This document shows, piece by piece, positions 53,785 to 62,851 of a stretch of 64,000 bases of DNA. How positions within the stretch are numbered: the stretch's first letter is position 1; every line of letters begins with the position of its first letter. The stretch is from NCBI RefSeq assembly GCF_003443535.1, contig NZ_CP031946.1, forward strand, positions 124,001 to 188,000, given 5' to 3'. A model generated the notes under the pieces. The model saw only the letters and a list, made by a program, of their open reading frames with translations, made no database searches and was not told the origin of the DNA. A program made the position numbers and the translations under genes. Source of the DNA: Ruegeria sp. AD91A. Lineage in GTDB: Bacteria; Pseudomonadota; Alphaproteobacteria; Rhodobacterales; Rhodobacteraceae.

Positions 53785-54803
53785 AAGGTCGCACCATTGT
53801 TCTGGACCACATCCAAGGCCGCGAAGCGGCTGCGCTGATGGTCGACGGCAAGCTGGATGACTTCCTGATCGCCGCAGATGCACCCGCGCCCGGCACGATC
53901 TACAGCGCCCGCGCTGATCGCCCGGTCAAGGGGCAGGGAGGAATGTTCCTGACAACGCCCGACGGTCCGGCTTTCCTGCGACAAGTCAAGGGTCTGGCCC
54001 CTGGCGTCTTGCTGTTGGTGCAGGTCAGCGGGTTTGCTGAGCCCGGCAAAGCCATCCCGGTGAGCAATCGCATCCTTTTTAAAAGTCGCTATGCCATTGT
54101 CACGCCGGATGCCCCGGGCCTGAACATTTCGCGCAGTATCAAGGACGAGGACATACGTGACAAATTGCTTGAAATCGCCCATGAACACATGGGTGATAGC
54201 GCCTATGGTCTGATCCTCCGTTCCTGTTGTGCAGGAGCAGATGCCGAGGATATCTCGGAAGATATCTCAGCCATGTTGGCGCAGGCCGAGCAGGTGATGA
54301 GTGACGATGGGTCCGAGCCAGAACTGCTCAGCGAAGGTGACAGCCCTCATATCCTTGCCTGGCGCGACTGGACTGACCCGGCCGAAGTCGTGACCCAGAC
54401 GGGCGGTTTCGAAACCCACGGCGTTTTGGATGCACTGGATACGGTACGCGGAACGTCCGAGCCTTTGCCGAGCGGAGGGCACCTTTACATCGAACCCACG
54501 CGCGCACTGGTCGCCGTGGATGTGAACACCGGAGCGGACACGTCAATGGCCGCGGGCACCAAAGCCAATTTTGCCTGCGCCAAGATGCTGCCCCGGGCTT
54601 TGCGCGTGCGTGGGCTGGCGGGGCAGATTACGCTGGACCTCGCTCCCATGCCAAAGAAGGATCGCCGCGGGTTTGAATCCGCTTTACGTGCCGCGTTTAG
54701 ATCAGACCCGGACGAGACGATTCTTGTCGGTTGGACTCCACTGGGCCATTTTGAGTTGCAGCGAAAACGTGGCCGCGTTCCCGTGATGGAGATTCTGAAA
54801 TGA
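53781..54803 (+). CDS. Ribonuclease E/G-like protein, short form
   Basis: This 340-residue protein resembles the catalytic core of RNase E/G: an RNase-H-like centre with the metal-binding Asp in [10 protein letters not shown] and a second Asp in [14 protein letters not shown]. The N-terminal part ([18 protein letters not shown]) matches the start of the family. It is clearly shorter than RNase G (about 490 residues) and lacks the zinc-link. Rhodobacterales often encode this short form before yacG. ATG 53781 overlaps the maf stop. Confidence 0.83.
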   Translation: MKGRTIVLDHIQGREAAALMVDGKLDDFLIAADAPAPGTIYSARADRPVKGQGGMFLTTPDGPAFLRQVKGLAPGVLLLVQVSGFAEPGKAIPVSNRILFKSRYAIVTPDAPGLNISRSIKDEDIRDKLLEIAHEHMGDSAYGLILRSCCAGADAEDISEDISAMLAQAEQVMSDDGSEPELLSEGDSPHILAWRDWTDPAEVVTQTGGFETHGVLDALDTVRGTSEPLPSGGHLYIEPTRALVAVDVNTGADTSMAAGTKANFACAKMLPRALRVRGLAGQITLDLAPMPKKDRRGFESALRAAFRSDPDETILVGWTPLGHFELQRKRGRVPVMEILK

Positions 54804-54982
54804 GCTGCCCGATTTGTGGAGGGGAGACCGCGCAGAAATTTCGCCCGTTCTGTTCCAGACGGTGTGCAGATATTGATTTGGCCAAGTGGCTGAACGGTTC
54901 TTATTCGGTTCCATCGCAGCGCGAAGAGGACCTGGAAGCCGAGGTTGACACGCCGGACTCCACGCCCGGGCGACCGCATTGA
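54800..54982 (+). CDS. yacG: DNA gyrase inhibitor YacG (zinc-binding)
   Basis: This 60-residue protein has four Cys in CPICGGE and FCSRRCADIDLAKWL, the YacG zinc knuckle, followed by an acidic tail. It binds GyrB and inhibits gyrase in E. coli. It overlaps the RNase-like gene by four bases. Confidence 0.92.
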   Translation: MSCPICGGETAQKFRPFCSRRCADIDLAKWLNGSYSVPSQREEDLEAEVDTPDSTPGRPH

Positions 54983-55061
54983 AAAAATGTGAAAAAGCCT
55001 CTGGACACCGCTGGTAGCAAGTCATAGAAGGCCCCCACCCAACGACAAACGTCGTTCCCGT

Positions 55062-55136
55062 GCCCGGGTAGCTCAGGGGTAGAGCAGTGGATTGAAAATC
55101 CTCGTGTCGGTGGTTCGATTCCGCCCCCGGGCACCA
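55062..55136 (+). tRNA. tRNA-Phe (anticodon GAA)
   Basis: A complete 75-nt cloverleaf: acceptor GCCCGGG/CCCGGGC, anticodon loop TTGAAAA (GAA), T-loop TTCGATT, encoded CCA. The second pair of the anticodon stem (28-42) is a T-T mismatch, which would be a U-U pair in the RNA. Confidence 0.95.
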
Positions 55137-55201
55137 TTAAATTACTGAAATATTTTGTAAATTCCGAACGTTAAGAGTTCAAAATTTCAGCCGTAAAAGT
55201 T

Positions 55202-55567
55202 ATGCACTGTTATGCGCTCCTAATTCGGCTCCGACTTGTCCAAAGATTCAAAAAAAACCAAATCTCCAAGCAAAAACCTCTGCGTCGAGGGCTGGCTATC
55301 CTACAGTATGATCGTAGCCCCTATTGGCACGTTCGCCTTTGGGATCCAATGAAGGGCGGATATGTACTGCGGTCCACAAAGGAAAAATCACGGATCGAGG
55401 CCATGGAAGTGGCTTAAGAGTTTGCCGACACGTACCGCAGCATAGCCAACAGCGACCACGCCAAGAAGAAAGCCACCAGCTTTGAACACTATGCCAAAAA
55501 GCTGATAGGGGTGCAAAAGGGCAAGTCCAAATGGTCGGGTATCCCACCTTGTATCCCACAGCCGGAG
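55202..55567 (+). pseudogene. N-terminal remnant of a tyrosine integrase next to tRNA-Phe
   Basis: The frame reads LAILQYDRSPYWHVRLWDPM, then LRSTKEKSRIEAMEVA, a TAA stop, and in the same frame EFADTYRSIANSDHAKKKAT and SFEHYAKKLIG before running out near tRNA-Gln. This is the N-terminal arm and start of the core-binding domain of an alphaproteobacterial phage-type integrase. The catalytic domain is missing. It is a relic of an element that used tRNA-Phe or tRNA-Gln as its site. Confidence 0.7.
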
Positions 55568-55632
55568 GACTGGGATACACGACGGGAGGAAGGGGAGGTT
55601 TTCCCTTATTTTTCTGGCTTTTCTGAAAAATA

Positions 55633-55707
55633 TGGCTGGGGTGGTAGGATTCGAACCTACGATACACGGTACCAAAAACCGCTGCCTTACCACTTGGCTA
55701 CACCCCA
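55633..55707 (-). tRNA. tRNA-Gln (anticodon TTG)
   Basis: The minus strand reads a full 75-nt tRNA starting TGGGGTG, with anticodon stem GCGGT/ACCGT around TTTTGGT (anticodon TTG), T-loop TTCGAAT and GCCA end. The T1-A72 pair and discriminator G are typical of tRNA-Gln. Confidence 0.95.
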
Positions 55708-55797
55708 ACGGTGAGCGGCTATCTACGATTGTTGCTGGCAGGGATCAAGAGCGTTTTGTCAAAAAAACTCACGTTGGACAGATTTTTTTCAGGGCGG

Positions 55798-56787
55798 TCA
55801 TTTGGTGTCGATCAACACAGCTCCGGTACGGTTTCCGTCCTGCACCATTGCATGAGCGGACGCGCATTCTTCCAGTGCAAAAACCTTTTGAACAGGGCAG
55901 GTCAAAGCGCCATCAGCCAAGGCCCTGTGAAGGGTCTTCACGGCAAGGGTACGCAGATCCGACGGAAGAAGATAAATCAAAATGGTCTCAAGCGTCATGG
56001 CTTTGAACATCATCGGTCCGAACGGAAACACGGGGGTCATGTCTTGGGCAGAGCCATAGGCGTTGATGCGGCCGTTCTCGGCGATGACCACGGCGTTTGT
56101 TTGAATGTTTCGACCGAATTCGACGTCGACGATTCGACCGATTGCTTGCCCGCCATTTGCTTCGAGAATCTCGGTCGAAAGATCTTTGCTGGCGTAATCA
56201 AGTACGATATCTGCCCCGGCTGCCTTGACCCTGTCAAAGTTGCGAGGGCTGGCGGTCGCAATCACACGCGCGCCTGCCCATTTGGCAAGTTGAACAGCCA
56301 GAAAGCCGACGGTGCCCGCGCCACCGTGTATCAAGATCGTACGCCCTTCGGGGCAGCCGCCTGAAAACACCGCATGGCTGGCGGTGAGACCGGGGATGCC
56401 CAGAATCGCACCGGTCTGTAACGACACTGTATCCGGCAGAGCGACGGCCTGCGCATCGGGAAGAGTGATGTGGCTGGCGGCAGTGCCAAACGGGCGTTGC
56501 CATTGCCCGTTCCAGATCCACACGCGTTGACCGATCCGAGATGCGGATACTCCATCGCCTACGGCCGAGATCACACCGGCGCCGTCACTGTGCGGGATGA
56601 TCAGGGGGAACGGCGGCTCTGTCACGCCCGGTCTGGTCCCAGCGCGGGCTTTGACGTCGGAAGGGTTCACTCCGGAAAAGGACAGCTCTACCGTGACCTC
56701 GCCCGGACCCGGCCGGACCGGAGGGAGGTCCTGTATCCGCAGGACATCAGCCGGGTCTCCGAAGGTGGAATATGTAACTGCGCGCAT
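55798..56787 (-). CDS. Quinone-oxidoreductase-like medium-chain dehydrogenase
   Basis: This 329-residue MDR protein has FSGVNPSDVKARAG near residue 35, IPHSDGAGVISAVGDGV near 65 and the NADP-binding IHGGAGTVGFLAVQLAKWAGA near 150. It lacks the structural-zinc Cys cluster, as do NADPH:quinone reductases. It probably reduces quinones or activated carbonyls. Single gene on the minus strand. Confidence 0.9.
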   Translation of the reverse strand: MRAVTYSTFGDPADVLRIQDLPPVRPGPGEVTVELSFSGVNPSDVKARAGTRPGVTEPPFPLIIPHSDGAGVISAVGDGVSASRIGQRVWIWNGQWQRPFGTAASHITLPDAQAVALPDTVSLQTGAILGIPGLTASHAVFSGGCPEGRTILIHGGAGTVGFLAVQLAKWAGARVIATASPRNFDRVKAAGADIVLDYASKDLSTEILEANGGQAIGRIVDVEFGRNIQTNAVVIAENGRINAYGSAQDMTPVFPFGPMMFKAMTLETILIYLLPSDLRTLAVKTLHRALADGALTCPVQKVFALEECASAHAMVQDGNRTGAVLIDTK

Positions 56788-56882
56788 GATCGTCTCCGTT
56801 TTGGTCGAGTTTCACAGCATATCGGCGGGAAACTCAAACACCTTGTCACGAGTCCGCGATGAGGGGGAGTTCAGCCCAGTGG

Positions 56883-57404
56883 TTATTCGCGAATCTCGGA
56901 CGGGTCGACACCCCAAAGGTTCGATTTCAATGTCCAACCCCGATACCCGCCGGCGGTGATCCGGCACCAGTCCAGCGAACAGGTTCCCAGCCGGGCCACT
57001 ACCCCGGATTCGAAATGCGCATTCACGGGCGAGGTCGGATCAGGTCGGGCATAGACAGGTAGCATTTCGGCTTCAACCAGCACTGTCCGAACGCCCGACA
57101 GCAAAGCGTAGTGAACCCAGCCTCCAGCGCCGTCGCGGTCCTGAACCCTTCGCCAATTGCCGTATTCGGCAGTAACCTGCAGCGGCATGCCGCGTCGTTT
57201 GAACACCCAGTCGATTCGGTGTGTCAAAGAAGGTCCGCGTCGAACGTTGCCTTCGGCCGCTTTCATCGAGACATAACGGGGTAGGGGCAGGTTGGTGACT
57301 GATCCACGTTTCACGTCGGCATGAGCAGCCCACGCGCCGAGCATGACCAGAAATACGGATAATCCCGCCAGACAACGGCGTTTTACCGGTCGAATACCAC
57401 TCAC
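56883..57404 (-). CDS. Secreted SH3-domain protein
   Basis: This 173-residue protein has a signal peptide (hydrophobic LAGLSVFLVMLGAWAAHA) and two bacterial SH3-like halves: VSMKAAEGNVRRGPSLTHRI with WRRVQDRDGAGGWVH, then AEMLPVYARPDPTS and WCRITAGGYRGWTL. Such proteins act in the periplasm, likely at the cell wall. I choose GTG 57404; the open frame continues to 57524 but would add a non-signal extension. Confidence 0.78.
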   Translation of the reverse strand: MSGIRPVKRRCLAGLSVFLVMLGAWAAHADVKRGSVTNLPLPRYVSMKAAEGNVRRGPSLTHRIDWVFKRRGMPLQVTAEYGNWRRVQDRDGAGGWVHYALLSGVRTVLVEAEMLPVYARPDPTSPVNAHFESGVVARLGTCSLDWCRITAGGYRGWTLKSNLWGVDPSEIRE

Positions 57405-57542
57405 TGACTGCCTGCTCTTATGCCTGTTGATCCGGTTCCGAAAAAAGGTCGACTCAATGCCAAAGGGGTTCTTGTGCCCCGCCTTTTCCTGCGCCACGAT
57501 GCCATGGCGCGCGTCCGTTTGCAAAGCAGTGGGAGGGCCGAG

Positions 57543-58529
57543 GTGCCAAGAGAACGTTTGAGTGTTGTCGTTACGCGACGGTTGCCCGAAGCGGTCGAAA
57601 CACGTTTGAGCGAGTTATTTGACGTGCGCTTGCGCGACGATGACACTCCGATGACGCGCGAGGAACTGGTGGCCGCAGTGCAAGACGCCGATGTGCTGGT
57701 GCCTACGGTAACTGATGCGATTGATAGCGGTCTACTGGGGCAGGCGGGCGAAAAGCTGAAGCTCATTGCCAATTACGGGGCTGGTGTCGACAATATTGAT
57801 GTATCCACAGCGCGTCAGCGCGGTATTCTGGTGTCGAACACGCCGGGTGTGCTGACTGATGACACCGCCGACATGACGATGGCCCTGATCCTGGCAGTTA
57901 CCAGACGCATTCCCGAAGGTCTGAGTGTGATGCAGCAAGGAGATTGGTCCGGCTGGGCACCCACCGCTTTTCTGGGAGGTCGTATCGGAGGTCGCCGTCT
58001 GGGTATTCTGGGCATGGGACGGATCGGGCAGGCAGTAGCGCGGCGTGCAAACGCGTTTGGAATGCAGGTCCACTATCACAACCGTCGCAGGCTGCGCCCA
58101 GAGACTGAGCAGGAGCTGGAGGCAACCTATTGGGAAAGCCTGGATCAGATGGTCGCGCGGATGGACGTGATCTCGGTCAATTGCCCCTCAACGCCGTCGA
58201 CTTTCCATCTGATGAACGCACGTCGTCTGAAACTGATGAAACCCTCGGCAGTGATCGTAAACACGTCACGTGGCGAAGTCGTGGATGAAAATGCCCTGAC
58301 CCGGATGATTCGTGCAGGTGAAATTGCGGGGGCGGGGCTGGATGTCTACGAACAGGGCACTGACGTGAACCCGCGCCTGCGGCAGCTGCCCAATGTGGTT
58401 CTGTTGCCTCATATGGGATCGGCAACGCTGGAGGGCCGGGTAGAGATGGGCGAGAAGGTCATTATCAACATCAAGACTTTCGAAGACGGCCACCGCCCGC
58501 CGGATCAGGTTGTGCCGGCGATGCTGTAG
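57543..58529 (+). CDS. D-2-hydroxyacid dehydrogenase (glyoxylate/hydroxypyruvate-reductase-like)
   Basis: This 328-residue NAD(P)-dependent reductase has LKLIANYGAGVDNIDV, the Rossmann loop LGILGMGRIGQAVARRA, catalytic Arg in VNTSRGEVVDE, Glu in DVYEQGTDVNP and His in LLPHMGSAT. It likely reduces glyoxylate or hydroxypyruvate. GTG 57543 with GGGAGG upstream gives the usual 328 residues; the frame back to 57420 would overlap the SH3 gene's start region. Confidence 0.87.
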   Translation: MPRERLSVVVTRRLPEAVETRLSELFDVRLRDDDTPMTREELVAAVQDADVLVPTVTDAIDSGLLGQAGEKLKLIANYGAGVDNIDVSTARQRGILVSNTPGVLTDDTADMTMALILAVTRRIPEGLSVMQQGDWSGWAPTAFLGGRIGGRRLGILGMGRIGQAVARRANAFGMQVHYHNRRRLRPETEQELEATYWESLDQMVARMDVISVNCPSTPSTFHLMNARRLKLMKPSAVIVNTSRGEVVDENALTRMIRAGEIAGAGLDVYEQGTDVNPRLRQLPNVVLLPHMGSATLEGRVEMGEKVIINIKTFEDGHRPPDQVVPAML

Positions 58530-58549
58530 CACTCCGGAAAGGAGCAGGA

Positions 58550-58939
58550 ATGGACGTTTATGAAGGAGGATGCCGATGTGGAAATCTGCGCATCAAAGCT
58601 TCAGGTCGTCCTCTCAGGGTCGGGATTTGTCACTGTCTGGATTGTCGGAAGCATCATGGCGCTTTGTTCTATGCGGCGGCCGTTTTCCCGGATGACAGAA
58701 TTGAGGTTTCCGGCGAAGCGCGCGGCTATGTTGACAGGTTCTTTTGCCCTGGCTGCGGCTCTCCGGTCTTTGCGCGCAGCGGAGCTGAAGTGGAAGTGCA
58801 TCTTGGGTGCCTTGATGCGCCAGACCAGTTGACGCCAACTTATGAAAGCTGGGTCACCCGGCGTGAAGCGTGGTTGCCTGATTTCTGTGGAATGACCCGC
58901 TTTGACCAGGGTCGATTGGCAGACGGCTTAAAGGCTTAA
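58550..58939 (+). CDS. Gfa/CENP-V-family zinc protein
   Basis: This 129-residue protein has the Cys pattern of the family: GGCRCGNLRI, CHCLDCRKHHG and FFCPGCGSPVFA. Relatives bind two zinc ions and were described as glutathione-dependent formaldehyde-activating enzymes, though most have no proven activity. It follows the dehydrogenase by 20 bases. Confidence 0.87.
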   Translation: MDVYEGGCRCGNLRIKASGRPLRVGICHCLDCRKHHGALFYAAAVFPDDRIEVSGEARGYVDRFFCPGCGSPVFARSGAEVEVHLGCLDAPDQLTPTYESWVTRREAWLPDFCGMTRFDQGRLADGLKA

Positions 58940-59050
58940 CTCATGTGGCGGAAGTCTGCCGTGTGTTCATGCCCGTGCAGCTTATCCTTGTTCAGAGTGT
59001 GTTCGGCGTACAGTTTTGATAATTAAGAATGTATTGGAGGATTTGATCAG

Positions 59051-60841
59051 ATGAGACTTGTTTCAGTTCTACTGCTTTCTGCATTGGGTTGTGCAACTCA
59101 GGGGTTCGCTCAGGAAGCGGCCGATGCCGTTGCGCCGGAAACGGCCACGGAAGGGCAGGTGCAGGCCATGACAGAAGAGGTCATCGCCGCGCTCGAGGCC
59201 AAGCTGGATGGTGTTCCGGTCACGTCTGAGACCTGGATGATTGCCGCAGCCAACCCGCTGGCCGTGGAAGCCGGAGCCAGAGTATTGCGCGCAGGTGGGT
59301 CCGCCGCAGACGCAATGGTAGCGGTGCAGGTCGTGCTGGGCCTGGTCGAGCCTCAATCCTCGGGCTTGGGCGGTGGTGCGTTTTTGGTCTGGTACGACGC
59401 AGCGACCGGGCAGATGACAACCCTGGACGGGCGTGAAACCGCACCGCTTGCGGCCGCCACACCGACCCTGTTTCAAGACGAAAACGGAGAGCCGCTGAAG
59501 TTCTTCGACGCAGTTGTTGGTGGGCTGTCCGTGGGTACTCCGGGCACACCTGCTTTGCTGGAAGAGGCGCATCGCCGCTGGGGCCGTTCTGCGTGGCCGG
59601 GATTGTTTGCCGATGGAATCCGGTTGGCGGACGAAGGGTTCCTGGTGTCCCCACGTCTGGCCAGCCTTGTCGAAAACGATGCCGAGCGCCTGTCGCACTT
59701 CCCGGAAACCGCTGAATACTTCCTGCCGGGAGGCGAACCGTTGCAGCAGGGGCAGCGCCAGATGAACCCGGCTTATGCCGAAACACTGCGTGTGTTGGCC
59801 AGTGACGGGGCAGCTGGATTCTACGGTGGTGAGATTGCAGCAGATATCGTGCGCACGGTTCGCAACGCTCCCGGCAATCCCGGTGTTCTGTCCGGTGCGG
59901 ATCTTGCGCTGTATCAGGTGATCGAACGCGAGCCGGTTTGCGCAGAATACCGTGCCTATGAAGTCTGCGGCATGGGCCCGCCGTCGTCGGGTGCGCTGAC
60001 CCTGGGGCAAATTCTGGGGATGCTGAACAGCTATGATCTAGCGGCCATGGGCTCGGAAAGCGCCGAGGCGTGGCGGCTGATCGGAGACGCTTCGCGTCTC
60101 GCCTTTGCGGACCGGGGCCGCTACATGGCCGACAGCGATTTCGTACCCATGCCGACCAGCGGGCTGGTCGATCCGGCGTACCTGTCGCAACGTGCTGAAT
60201 TGCTGGACTCCGAAGGCGCTTTGGCAGAGGTCGGACCGGGGCAACCAGAATTCGATCACGCGCTAAACTGGGCGGATGATGTATCGCTGGAATTGCCCTC
60301 GACCTCGCATATCTCGATCGTGGACGGCTATGGCAACGTGCTGTCGATGACCACGACCATCGAGAACGGCTTTGGTTCACGCCTGATGACAAACGGGTTC
60401 CTTCTGAACAACGAACTGACGGATTTTTCGTTCAAGACCCACAGTAACGGCGTGCCGATTGCCAACCGGCTGGAGCCCGGAAAACGTCCGCGTTCGTCCA
60501 TGAGCCCGACCATCGTGATGCAGGATGGCGCGCCGGTTTTGGCTATTGGTTCTCCGGGTGGCAGTCGGATCATCGGCTATGTGGCCAAGTCGATCATCGC
60601 CTGGGCCGACTGGGGAATGGATGTGCAACAAGCCGTGTCACTGCCGCATCTGGTCAATCGTTTCGGGACTTACGACGTCGAGGCCGGGACCTCTGCAGAA
60701 GGCTTTTCTGACGGGCTGACCGAGCTTGGCTTCGAGGTAAATCCGCGTGACCTGACATCTGGCCTTCACGCCATCGAAATTGGCGGCGGGCTGAGCGGTG
60801 GTGCCGACCCGCGCCGCGAAGGTATTGCGCTGGGCGAATAG
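59051..60841 (+). CDS. ggt: Gamma-glutamyltransferase (periplasmic)
   Basis: This 596-residue N-terminal-nucleophile enzyme has a signal peptide (LLLSALGCATQGFAQ) and the family blocks AGGSAADAMVAVQVVLGLVE, SSGLGGGAFLVWYD and LDGRETAP. The self-cleavage/nucleophile Thr is in LPSTSHISIVDGYGN near residue 420, and GSPGGSRIIGYV follows. It hydrolyses or transfers gamma-glutamyl groups from glutathione. ATG 59051 follows GGAGG. Confidence 0.93.
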   Translation: MRLVSVLLLSALGCATQGFAQEAADAVAPETATEGQVQAMTEEVIAALEAKLDGVPVTSETWMIAAANPLAVEAGARVLRAGGSAADAMVAVQVVLGLVEPQSSGLGGGAFLVWYDAATGQMTTLDGRETAPLAAATPTLFQDENGEPLKFFDAVVGGLSVGTPGTPALLEEAHRRWGRSAWPGLFADGIRLADEGFLVSPRLASLVENDAERLSHFPETAEYFLPGGEPLQQGQRQMNPAYAETLRVLASDGAAGFYGGEIAADIVRTVRNAPGNPGVLSGADLALYQVIEREPVCAEYRAYEVCGMGPPSSGALTLGQILGMLNSYDLAAMGSESAEAWRLIGDASRLAFADRGRYMADSDFVPMPTSGLVDPAYLSQRAELLDSEGALAEVGPGQPEFDHALNWADDVSLELPSTSHISIVDGYGNVLSMTTTIENGFGSRLMTNGFLLNNELTDFSFKTHSNGVPIANRLEPGKRPRSSMSPTIVMQDGAPVLAIGSPGGSRIIGYVAKSIIAWADWGMDVQQAVSLPHLVNRFGTYDVEAGTSAEGFSDGLTELGFEVNPRDLTSGLHAIEIGGGLSGGADPRREGIALGE

Positions 60842-60934
60842 GCCCTCGGTATTTGTGGGGATTGCCCGCACTTAGTGGGCCAATTAGTCATAGACTGAAA
60901 GGCCCGCGATGTGTTGGGGCAAGGGAGGATGACG

Positions 60935-62344
60935 ATGGTGCAGGCGACCGCTTTGCCTCGGAATGAAACAGGTATCGAAACCGTCATAGGCGTTCTGAAA
61001 CAACGCTTTGGCGACAGGTTGCAAACTGGTGCCGCAATCCGGGAACAGCACGGGCACACCACGACCTGGATTGAAAACCAGAGCCCGGATGCTGTGGTTT
61101 TCCCGCATACAACGCAGGAGGTTTCGGAAATCGTCAAAACCTGTGCCGCGCACAGGGTACCGGTGATCCCCTTCGGCACTGGAACGTCGCTGGAAGGGCA
61201 TGTGAATGCGCCAGCGGGGGGAATTTCGGTCGATCTGATGCAGATGGACAAGGTGCTGGCGGTCCACGCCGAAGATCTGGATTGCGTCGTGCAGCCCGGC
61301 GTCACGCGTGAGGCGCTGAACACCCATTTGCGGGACCAGGGTCTGTTCTTTCCGATTGACCCGGGGGCGAATGCCTCGCTGGGCGGTATGGCCGCGACCC
61401 GCGCTTCGGGCACCAATGCGGTGCGGTATGGAACGATGAGGGACAACATTCTCAGCCTTGAGGCGGTCATGCCGGACGGCCAGATCATCCGTACCGGTCA
61501 CAGGGCCAAGAAGTCATCGGCCGGGTATGATCTGGCACGTCTTTTGATTGGGGCGGAAGGTACGTTGGGGATCATCACCGAGTTGACTCTGCGGTTGCAG
61601 GGCATCCCCGAAGCGATCAGCTCGGCCAGGTGTTCTTTTCCATCGGTCGATGCAGCGTGTCGTGCTGTGATGATGACCATTCAGTATGGCATTCCGGTCG
61701 CCCGAATAGAGTTGCTGGATGAAATGTCGGTTCAGGCGGCAAACGCCTATTCCGGGCTATGCCTGCCGGAAACGCCGTTGTTGCTGCTTGAATTCCATGG
61801 CTCTGAAAGCGGTGCAGCGGAACAGGCTGAAACCTTTGGTCAGATCGTCGAGGAGTTCGGCGGCACTGACTTTGCTGCGACCTCGACCACCGAAGAGCGG
61901 AACAAGCTTTGGCAGGCCCGGCATGATATGTATTGGGCGTGCCTGCAACTGCGCCCCGGCGCGCGTGGCATTTCCACAGATGTCTGCGTGCCGATCTCGC
62001 GTCTGGCGGAATGTGTGACCAGCACCCAACAGAAGGCATCCGATCTTGGTTTGCTCGCGCCAATGGTCGGGCATGTGGGGGATGGGAACTTCCACTCGCT
62101 TCTACTGATCGACATGGAAAATACCGAAGAAGTTGTCAAAGCCGAAGAGTTTGTCGGCTGGTTGAATGATCTGGCAATTTCAATGGAAGGCACCTGTACA
62201 GGTGAACACGGCATCGGTCAGGGCAAAATGCCTTACCTCATCAAGGAACTGGGTGCTGCCACGCAGTATATGGCGGCGATCAAGGCCGCTCTGGACCCCG
62301 AAAATATCATGAATCCCGGCAAGGTTTTGTCCGACCAATCGTAA
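60935..62344 (+). CDS. FAD-linked oxidase, D-lactate/glycolate dehydrogenase-like
   Basis: This 469-residue flavoprotein has the FAD-binding-4 blocks VPVIPFGTGTSLEGHVNAP, PIDPGANASLGGMAATRASG (in parts) and AEGTLGIITELTLRLQG, and the C-terminal GHVGDGNFHSLL and CTGEHGIGQGK of the GlcD/DLD group. It oxidises a D-2-hydroxy acid. ATG 60935, 6 bases after GGGAGG, is preferred over ATG 60929. Confidence 0.9.
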   Translation: MVQATALPRNETGIETVIGVLKQRFGDRLQTGAAIREQHGHTTTWIENQSPDAVVFPHTTQEVSEIVKTCAAHRVPVIPFGTGTSLEGHVNAPAGGISVDLMQMDKVLAVHAEDLDCVVQPGVTREALNTHLRDQGLFFPIDPGANASLGGMAATRASGTNAVRYGTMRDNILSLEAVMPDGQIIRTGHRAKKSSAGYDLARLLIGAEGTLGIITELTLRLQGIPEAISSARCSFPSVDAACRAVMMTIQYGIPVARIELLDEMSVQAANAYSGLCLPETPLLLLEFHGSESGAAEQAETFGQIVEEFGGTDFAATSTTEERNKLWQARHDMYWACLQLRPGARGISTDVCVPISRLAECVTSTQQKASDLGLLAPMVGHVGDGNFHSLLLIDMENTEEVVKAEEFVGWLNDLAISMEGTCTGEHGIGQGKMPYLIKELGAATQYMAAIKAALDPENIMNPGKVLSDQS

Positions 62345-62430
62345 TGATTTTCGCGTTCTGGCCCGCATTGCGCCTTCAAATCGTCCACATGTTTTGGTTT
62401 CACAGACTTGATTGAGAACAGGTGGTCGAC

Positions 62431-62709
62431 ATGAGTGCAAAATATCTGGCAGGGTTTGCAGCAGTCTGTGGGGTGGTCGTTGCTGGGCTGGATTATTCTC
62501 AGCAAGCCAAGGCATCCGAGACTGGGCTGGGTATCAAAGGTTATCTTGCATCGGTATCCTCGCGTGTCGGAATCTCGGACAGTTGGTTCGAAGCAGAAGC
62601 TCAACCTGTACAGCCAGAGGAACCTGCGGCTAAGACGCCGTCAGAGGACACTCGGAAGCTCGTCTGCACCACGATCGGGACAAGCAAGCGCTGTCGCTCC
62701 AGCGGTTGA
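62431..62709 (+). CDS. Small exported or membrane-anchored hypothetical protein
   Basis: This 92-residue protein has an N-terminal hydrophobic stretch (YLAGFAAVCGVVVAGL), a middle with KGYLASVSSRVGIS, and a Pro/Glu-rich C-terminus ending with a Cys pair (LVCTTIGTSKRCRS). I recognise no family. ATG 62431 follows an AGG; GTG 62422 is also possible. Confidence 0.6.
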   Translation: MSAKYLAGFAAVCGVVVAGLDYSQQAKASETGLGIKGYLASVSSRVGISDSWFEAEAQPVQPEEPAAKTPSEDTRKLVCTTIGTSKRCRSSG

Positions 62710-62851
62710 GATCAGGGGTTTCATGCCTGATCTTCGATCCGCTTTCGATGTTCGGGTCGTTTTTTTCATATCACTGGTCGGATGAATGTCGCGCGATCCC
62801 CCTCAAGTGCGCCATATGGTGTCAACTGATTTCAAGGGGAGACGCCCGGTT

